This document shows, one piece after another, positions 55,147 through 61,219 of a stretch of DNA of 64,000 nucleotides. The notes beneath the pieces were generated by a model that ran no database searches, was not told where the DNA came from, and saw nothing but the letters and a program-made list of their open reading frames with translations. Location: the NCBI RefSeq assembly GCF_031326345.1, contig NZ_CP133671.1:2294001-2358000 (forward strand), in the 5' to 3' direction. This DNA comes from Aureispira sp. CCB-E. GTDB lineage: Bacteria > Bacteroidota > Bacteroidia > Chitinophagales > Saprospiraceae. Both the position numbers and the translations under genes were made by a program. Positions within the stretch are counted from its first letter, which is position 1, and each line of letters starts with the position of its first letter.

Positions 55147-55533
55147 ATGCCATTTAGAGGATATTTCTTGTCAGGGTTCAGGATAAATTATGAAAATCCT
55201 CAAAACCTAATTTATATGCGTTTATTAGAAGCATTAGAACTAGCCTTTGGAATTAAGGCACAAGAGTGTAGTCGTGAAACAATGTTGGACTACAGAAGTT
55301 ACATTAATAATTTCAAATTTTATTGGGTGCTTTATGGCGATATCTACTTCCGCTTGGAAGATTTCAAAAAGAGACAAGCACTCCATTATCTAGATTTTCT
55401 ATTACTAGAAAAAAAACATGAAGCCATCACTCAAAACAATAATTTGCGAGGGATGAAGGTTATTTTTAATGTCCTGACCGAACGAGAGTATATTTCTGAC
55501 AATCCTTTTGTTGGAATTAAACTTCTCTCATAA
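55147..55533 (+). pseudogene. Truncated tyrosine recombinase (integrase) fragment
   Basis: 128 residues matching only the core-binding SAM-like domain of Bacteroidota tyrosine recombinases (LEALELAFGIKAQECSRETM, DFKKRQALHYLDFLLLEKKH, GMKVIFNVLTEREYISDNPF). The catalytic domain with the R-H-R-Y residues is missing. The frame stops at TAA (55531-55533), exactly where the next gene's conserved N-terminus begins. It lies just past tRNA-Pro copy 2, a classical integration site, so I read it as the scar of the element that brought the following island. The fragment itself cannot recombine DNA. Confidence 0.75.
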
Positions 55534-55758
55534 AACCTTATATTTTATGAAAATGCATATGGAAAGCCAATAATTCTATCAGAAAAAGGAGGAAACATCA
55601 AACTTGAGAAAATAGAAGATTTTAATGAAGTTTTCATACAGGATTTAATCTTTCAAAATCCTGATTGTCTACCTATTAGAGATATTGACGAGTCTTATAA
55701 TCCTGTAATCCCAATATGTATTGAGTTAAATACACCTGTAGGTCCTCTTGATATCCTG
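55534..55758 (+). other. In-frame coding extension of the nuclease without a start codon
   Basis: 75 codons, open and in frame with the nuclease ATG at 55759, read YENAYGKPIILSEKGGNIKL, then FNEVFIQDLIFQNPDCLPIR and IPICIELNTPVGPLDIL. This is the expected conserved N-terminal part of the family (LPI...CxEL.TP.GPID pattern), but no ATG, GTG or TTG lies between the integrase stop and 55759. The gene may start at a non-standard codon, be translated by readthrough of the single TAA, or be 5'-truncated. Confidence 0.6.
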
Positions 55759-56748
55759 ATGATAACACCTAATGGAGAGATTGCTATTGTTGAAACAAAA
55801 TTATGGCGAAATTCAGAAGCTAGGAGAGCCGTCATTGCTCAAATATTAGATTATGCAAAAGAGTTAGCCAATTGGACTTATGATGATTTACAGAGAGAAA
55901 TTAATCGAAAGCTCAAGAAAAAAGGAAATACTCTTTATAAAATGGCGAAGGAGATCCATCCAGATTTAATTCCCAATGAATCTGATTTTGTTGATTCAGT
56001 TAGCCGTAATTTATCAAGAGGGAAATTTCTTTTGTTGATTGCTGGAGATGGAATTCGAGAAGGAGCTTATAGTATTGCTGAATTCTTGACAAATGCAGGA
56101 CACTTAAATTTTTCCTTTGCTATGGTTGAGTTAAATATTTTTAGTGCAGGAGAAATAGGAAAACTTGTTTTACCCAAAACGATTGTAAAGACAGTAGAGA
56201 TACAGAAATTAACAGTAGAGATACCTGATGGATTAGTTATTTCAAACGTCAATGTTGAAGATCTTAGTAATAGTTCCAATGACAAACAACTCTCCCCTGA
56301 GAAAAGTAAAGAAAGGCAGTTCTATCCAAACTTCTGGACTGAATTGAGTCGGGAATTAACATTTGATGATCCTGGTCAACCTCTTCCCAATCCAGCCCAA
56401 GCCCAAAATTTATTTCTATATCCTGGAAAAACTAAGAAAGCTTGGATTAGTGCTTACTTTATGAAAAGTAAAAAAAGAGTAGGGGTTTATTTTAGGACAG
56501 CTAGTGACAATGAAGGTAGAGAAATATTTAATTTTTTAGATGATTACAAAGATGAGATTAAAGAGGAATTGGGAGATGATATTATCTGGACTTGGGACGA
56601 ATCTAATGATGTTGGTATAAGATTTTATTGTGAAGACGTTCTTGCTAAAAAAAATAGATATGATATAAAAGAGTTCTTCAAAGAACAACTGAATCAATTT
56701 GTTAATGTGTTTCGTCCTAGGTTGAAGAAGTTTGAATCTGATAAATAG
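55759..56748 (+). CDS. PD-(D/E)XK nuclease-family protein with C-terminal DUF4268-like domain
   Basis: 329 residues from the first ATG, but the conserved domain begins upstream (see 55534-55758). The nuclease core is PVGPLDILMITPNGEIAIVETK, with Asp in the upstream extension and Glu-x-Lys (VETK), then LWRNSEARRAVIAQILDYAK, a family signature (KLWRNPEARRxVxxQILDYA). The C-terminal ~110 residues (FWTELSRELTFDDPG, KTKKAWISAYFMKSKKRVGV, YFRTASDNEGREIFNF) look like DUF4268. Starting at 55759 would remove the nuclease's first acidic residue, so either the real start is non-canonical or this copy is inactive. It lies at the left edge of the defence island. Confidence 0.75.
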   Translation: MITPNGEIAIVETKLWRNSEARRAVIAQILDYAKELANWTYDDLQREINRKLKKKGNTLYKMAKEIHPDLIPNESDFVDSVSRNLSRGKFLLLIAGDGIREGAYSIAEFLTNAGHLNFSFAMVELNIFSAGEIGKLVLPKTIVKTVEIQKLTVEIPDGLVISNVNVEDLSNSSNDKQLSPEKSKERQFYPNFWTELSRELTFDDPGQPLPNPAQAQNLFLYPGKTKKAWISAYFMKSKKRVGVYFRTASDNEGREIFNFLDDYKDEIKEELGDDIIWTWDESNDVGIRFYCEDVLAKKNRYDIKEFFKEQLNQFVNVFRPRLKKFESDK

Positions 56749-56939
56749 TTATATTTCTCTCATCTTAGCATAATTCTCTTTATCTATTAGTAGCTAGGAC
56801 CAATGTTTTGAAGAATTATAGTGAGTAGTTTTTGAAGAATCTAAGAGGTTAGACATAAGATACTTTATTAATATTTGAATAGGATTTCTTATTTGAATTT
56901 TATGATATCAGCATAAATTATTATATTTTTCATATCATA

Positions 56940-57298
56940 GTAGTAGTTAGCTACGCTGCTACTTCGTGGTCGTTGATTAGTTCGCTACGCTCATGAGGTC
57001 GCAAGCTTAGTTACCTCTGGTGCTACTTCGTAGTAGTTCGCTACGCTCATGACCTTTGGCTTTTGTGCTACTAGCACAAGCCCACTCGGCAAGCTTAGTT
57101 ACCAAAAAGATAAAAAAGCACATTTATATTAGTTTACTTCGTGAGCGCTGCGCTTTTAGTTAGCTACGCTGCTACTACGTGGTATTGCATGAGTGCTTCG
57201 CAGTTGATAATTAAGATTTTAACACAAAATGCAATGAAATTACAATTTGTTGATTATTAACTTAATAAAGTTTACTTCGTGAGCATTGCTAACTATTG
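56940..57298 (+). repeat. Dense cluster of intergenic repeat modules inside the island
   Basis: Two core copies (56947-56970, TTAGCTACGCTGC then TACTTCGTGGT; 57160-57183, same with TACTACGTGGT); the TTTACTTCGTGAGCGCTGCG module (57133-57152) and a partial repeat (TTTACTTCGTGAGC at 57271); a repeated TAGTTCGCTACGCTCATGA segment (56989 and 57036 areas); and an inverted copy of the 18424-18481 module (57203-57259). Ends of the cluster overlap the upstream region of the next gene, including a TTG at 57286 that I do not consider its start. Confidence 0.75.
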
Positions 57299-57330
57299 AT
57301 CATAGGATTACCCAACTTTATAGAAACACG

Positions 57331-58242
57331 ATGAGACCTTCTAAAAAAACTCTTGAAAAGCACAATGCTTTTTACAAACCTGATAGTGATTATGCCTCTT
57401 TTGCTCGGTTATTACAATGCAAATGGAGAGAAAAACAAAACTATCCTATCCAAGAAGGTAAGTTAGGTAACTTCCTGCCTATTGATTTTGCCAAATCCCA
57501 AAAAGTTAATTTTCTAACAGATAGAATCAAGGCTTTAGCTCAATATGAAGTCTATAACATCTGTGCTCAAGGAGGTCTGATTGGAGAACCTCGTCTCTGG
57601 AATAATCTACTTTCCTCTCAGCCCCTATGCTTTAATCTATTTGGTGAACTGCATTTTGATTTAGAATTAGCAAGCAAATTCTTTCGAGAGTTTTTTCCTG
57701 AACGAATAAAAGAAGTAACTGCTGTTAAGTTTGAATATTCTCCAGGAAGAGGAGCTGCCAAATACACAGGAGATTATAGTGCCTTTGATGCTTTTATTGA
57801 GTATTTGAATTTGAAAGGTGAAAAATCTTTTATTGGTATAGAAGTCAAATATGCAGAAGACTTAAAGGATGATAAGAAAAAGGCTGCTGCTACTTATGAG
57901 AAACATAAAGATAGATACACAGAATTATCCTTAAATAGCGAATTATTTCCCAAGGACTCGATAAAAAAACTTCAAGAATTACCTCTCCAACAAGTATGGA
58001 GAGATCACCTTTTATCAATTGCTACCCAAGCTGACTACGAAGATGGTTTCTTCATTTATTTATTCCCGTCCCAAAATCAAGAATGTCAAGATGCTGTAGA
58101 TAATTATGTATCTTGTCTGATTTCAGAGGATAAAAATCGTACTGGTTTTTATCCCTGTCATTTGGAATCTTTTATTAAAGTGTTGAGAAAATTGGTCAAG
58201 AAACAATGGACTCGAGAACTAACTGAAAGATATCTAGGATAA
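57331..58242 (+). CDS. PGN_0703-type putative PD-(D/E)XK restriction endonuclease
   Basis: 303 residues from the ATG at 57331 (a TTG at 57286 lies within repeat sequence). YSAFDAFIEYLNLKGEKSFI then GIEVKYAEDLKDD gives Asp-x14-Glu-x-Lys, the PD-(D/E)XK active-site pattern. The order of conserved blocks (SDYASFARLLQCKWREKQNY, GNFL, FLTDRIKAL, GALGEP-like IGEPRLWNNLLSSQPLCFNL, FGEL) fits what I remember of the PGN_0703 group of putative restriction endonucleases. It is the first gene after the repeat cluster and 71 bp before a SNF2-like helicase gene on the same strand. It is probably the nuclease component of the module. Methyltransferase partner not seen. Confidence 0.75.
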   Translation: MRPSKKTLEKHNAFYKPDSDYASFARLLQCKWREKQNYPIQEGKLGNFLPIDFAKSQKVNFLTDRIKALAQYEVYNICAQGGLIGEPRLWNNLLSSQPLCFNLFGELHFDLELASKFFREFFPERIKEVTAVKFEYSPGRGAAKYTGDYSAFDAFIEYLNLKGEKSFIGIEVKYAEDLKDDKKKAAATYEKHKDRYTELSLNSELFPKDSIKKLQELPLQQVWRDHLLSIATQADYEDGFFIYLFPSQNQECQDAVDNYVSCLISEDKNRTGFYPCHLESFIKVLRKLVKKQWTRELTERYLG

Positions 58243-58313
58243 TAGAGTTACAAGAATGTGTTTTTATGTAATTCGAATAATACGTCTATAAAGCTATAAA
58301 ACGGAATTTAATA

Positions 58314-61202
58314 ATGGAAAATATCTATGTTCCAGGAGTAAGAATAACTGTAAGAGAAGAGGATTTTATTATAAATAATGTCAAGAATAATCTTGATGAT
58401 ACTTTTGTGCTTGAGGTAGAAGGTCTTAGCGAACTCGTAAAGGGCAAGAAGTTTATCTTTGATACCAATATTGATAAAGATATTCGAGTAATAAATCCAA
58501 TCAATACCAAATTTATTGGTGATGAAGATGATGGTTATCGGAAAACAAAGCTTTTCCTTGAGACTCAACTAAGGAATAGCACTGGATATAGTAAAAAGAT
58601 TACGATTGCTCATAAAGCAGCATTTGATACAGCCCAATACCAATTTGAGCCAACTATCAAAGCGTTTCAGCTACCTAGACCAAGGATGCTAATTGCAGAT
58701 GCAGTAGGCTTGGGTAAAACTGTGGAGGTTGGAATTTTTCTTGCTGAGATGATAAAAAGAGGAAAAGGAAAAAGAATTATGGTTCTTGCCTTGAAGTCTA
58801 TCCTGGGACAATTTCAACAAGAGATTTGGAATAGGTTTTCTATTCCCTTAGTAAGATTAGATTCTCATGGTATTGCAAAAATCAAAACAGAGCTACCTGC
58901 TAATAAGAATCCATTTGAATATTATGATAAAACAATTATTTCTATTGATACTCTAAAGAATAATGCAAAATTCAGGCATTATATTGAAAAATCGAGATGG
59001 GATATAATTGTAATCGATGAATGTCATACCGTAGCTAATTCTACTAGTCAAAGAGGTGATTTAGCCCAATTTTTAGCAACTCGCTGCGAATCTTTAGTAT
59101 TGACTTCAGCTACTCCTCACAATGGTAAGAAAGAGACTTTTGCCAATCTCATTAAGATGATTGAACCCATTGCGGTTGCTCAGGATGGAGAATATAGCAA
59201 GGAGGATGTATTCCCATATTATGTTCGTAGATTCAAGCAACATATAATGGATACTAAGATACGAGCTAACTTTCAGGAAAGATCTATTGTGCCTCTTCAC
59301 GCAAATCTCAATGCAGATGAGGAAGAATTCTTGGAAATATTACAAAAAATTAAGTTTACGGCTCTTTCTGAAGAAACTAATGAACCTCGAAGTACAGACC
59401 TGTTTGGTAAGAAATTAGCGAAAAAGAAAAAACGAGATTTACTCTTTGCTATTAGTTTATTTAAATCTTATATGTCTTCTCCTTTGGCTGCACTCAAAAG
59501 TATAGAACGAAGAATACAGAAGATTGAAAAGCTGGAAGAACTCTCTGATAGTGTTGAAAGTAATAAGAAATTTCTGGAGCGACTTAAAGATATCTTAAAC
59601 AAGATTCTTGATCAAAAAACAGATTCTAAGTACAATGCCTTCAAAAAACAACTTAAAGAGCTGAGGTGGTCTGGCAAGAAGAAGGATGATAGATTAGTTG
59701 TCTTTACTGAAAGAATTGAGACCATTCGCTACTTGAAGGAGAGCTTACAAAGAGACTTTAATGTTGCTGCTGAGGTGATTACTGAATTTCATGGAGGATT
59801 AAGTGATATAGATCAACAGCTTTTGATAGAAGATTTTGGAAAGGAAGATTCAAAAATAAGATTGTTTATTACTTCGGATGCTGGTTCTCAGGGAGTAAAT
59901 CTACACTACTTCTGTAATCATATGTTTAACTATGATATTCCTTGGTCTTTAATCACCTTGGAACAGAGAAATGGTCGTATTGATCGTTATGGTCAAGAAA
60001 AAACACCTTATATCTTTTACCTTATTGCCGTATCTGATACAGAGGGTCTAAAAACAGATCTACACATTATTGAAAACCTTACTAAGAAAGAAGATGAAGT
60101 GTATAAATCATTGGGGGATGTAGGCTCTGTAATGCAACTCTATGATGCCAAAAAAGAAAATGAGAAAGTAGAAGAGGCTATTATAAAAAAAGACGAAAAT
60201 TTCTTAGAAGAAGAATTTAGTTTTGATGCTATGTTTGGCGAAGAAACAGATGTAACAGAAAGTATCATTCCTGAAAATGAAAATCCTATTCAAGAAGAAT
60301 TCTCTTTGTATAAAAATGATTCCGCCTATTATCATGATTTGGTAGAACAGCTGAAAACAGATGATTTGATTAAGGATAATGATGCTGTTTTTGAAGATGA
60401 GTTTTATCTGGAAGTCAAAAATAACAAAGAGCTGAAAAGAGTACTATTTGATTTACCTAAAGAGGCACGACCTGCTCTTAATGACATTTACAGATTGACA
60501 TTAAGTAAATTGACTGTTCAAGAAGCTATAAAAGATGCTCGTAAACAAAAAGGAGAATGGGCTAAGTTCCAAATGCTGTATGATTTGCACCCTATTGCAA
60601 AGTATTATATGACTAAACTGGAAGCGAGTATTGATAAGTCAGTAGCTCTTGCTGCAAAGTTAAGTTTTCTCCCAACAAATACAGCTTGGTTTGTTATTCA
60701 TGGACAAGTAGCGAATGATATAGGTCAATCTCTTATCTCTGAATTTTTTGTTTTACCAATAAAATTTAGTGGAGAGTTGTTTGAGAAACCGATTACTCTT
60801 ACCTCATTTATCAAAGATTACTATACAGAAAAAACATGGATAACAAATGTTGTTGAGAAAGATGTATTGAAACATCTAGAGTCCTTACTTCCTGATGTTG
60901 TAGAAGCTGCCAATGAATGGTATATGAAGCAAAAACAGCAGCTGAAAGAAATTGAAATGGAAAACAATCTTAAAAGTTATAAAGATAAACTCAAAGAATG
61001 GACCGATGATTCTATTAACCAGCTAATTTTAGATTTTGGAGATAAATCTATGAGTGGATTTATGAGACAAAAGATGGAGGATAAAAAACAGTATATCGAT
61101 TTAATCACAAAGACATCTAGCCAATACTTCAAAGATTTAACCTCCCTGAACAAAGATGCCTACTTACGAGTATTAGCAGTTTTTTATAATGACAATGAAT
61201 AA
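58314..61202 (+). CDS. SNF2/SF2-family helicase (DISARM DrmD-like / RapA-like)
   Basis: A 962-residue ATP-dependent DNA translocase. Helicase motifs: Walker A LIADAVGLGKTVEVGIFLAE (GLGKT at 132-136), DECH at 235-238 (VIDECHTV), SAT at 265 (LTSATPHNGKKETF), the late motifs RLVVFTERIETIRYLKESL, FHGGLSDIDQ, FITSDAGSQGVNLHYFCNHM and LEQRNGRIDRYGQ. A helical C-terminal domain of about 350 residues follows. The arrangement is that of the HepA/SNF2-type proteins including DrmD of DISARM. No neighbouring methyltransferase or DUF1998 (DrmB) gene is seen within the window, so this is not a standard DISARM locus as far as visible. Confidence 0.85.
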   Translation: MENIYVPGVRITVREEDFIINNVKNNLDDTFVLEVEGLSELVKGKKFIFDTNIDKDIRVINPINTKFIGDEDDGYRKTKLFLETQLRNSTGYSKKITIAHKAAFDTAQYQFEPTIKAFQLPRPRMLIADAVGLGKTVEVGIFLAEMIKRGKGKRIMVLALKSILGQFQQEIWNRFSIPLVRLDSHGIAKIKTELPANKNPFEYYDKTIISIDTLKNNAKFRHYIEKSRWDIIVIDECHTVANSTSQRGDLAQFLATRCESLVLTSATPHNGKKETFANLIKMIEPIAVAQDGEYSKEDVFPYYVRRFKQHIMDTKIRANFQERSIVPLHANLNADEEEFLEILQKIKFTALSEETNEPRSTDLFGKKLAKKKKRDLLFAISLFKSYMSSPLAALKSIERRIQKIEKLEELSDSVESNKKFLERLKDILNKILDQKTDSKYNAFKKQLKELRWSGKKKDDRLVVFTERIETIRYLKESLQRDFNVAAEVITEFHGGLSDIDQQLLIEDFGKEDSKIRLFITSDAGSQGVNLHYFCNHMFNYDIPWSLITLEQRNGRIDRYGQEKTPYIFYLIAVSDTEGLKTDLHIIENLTKKEDEVYKSLGDVGSVMQLYDAKKENEKVEEAIIKKDENFLEEEFSFDAMFGEETDVTESIIPENENPIQEEFSLYKNDSAYYHDLVEQLKTDDLIKDNDAVFEDEFYLEVKNNKELKRVLFDLPKEARPALNDIYRLTLSKLTVQEAIKDARKQKGEWAKFQMLYDLHPIAKYYMTKLEASIDKSVALAAKLSFLPTNTAWFVIHGQVANDIGQSLISEFFVLPIKFSGELFEKPITLTSFIKDYYTEKTWITNVVEKDVLKHLESLLPDVVEAANEWYMKQKQQLKEIEMENNLKSYKDKLKEWTDDSINQLILDFGDKSMSGFMRQKMEDKKQYIDLITKTSSQYFKDLTSLNKDAYLRVLAVFYNDNE

Positions 61203-61219
61203 CCCTTAGTACCCTAAAA

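Noticed and set aside
10030-57298. Repeats as a CRISPR array
   Set aside because: Copies are dispersed over 47 kb with irregular spacing and both orientations, and no cas genes are visible.
57286-57330. TTG start for the PGN_0703-type nuclease
   Set aside because: The codon lies in the repeat module TTTACTTCGTGAGC...; the ATG at 57331 fits better.
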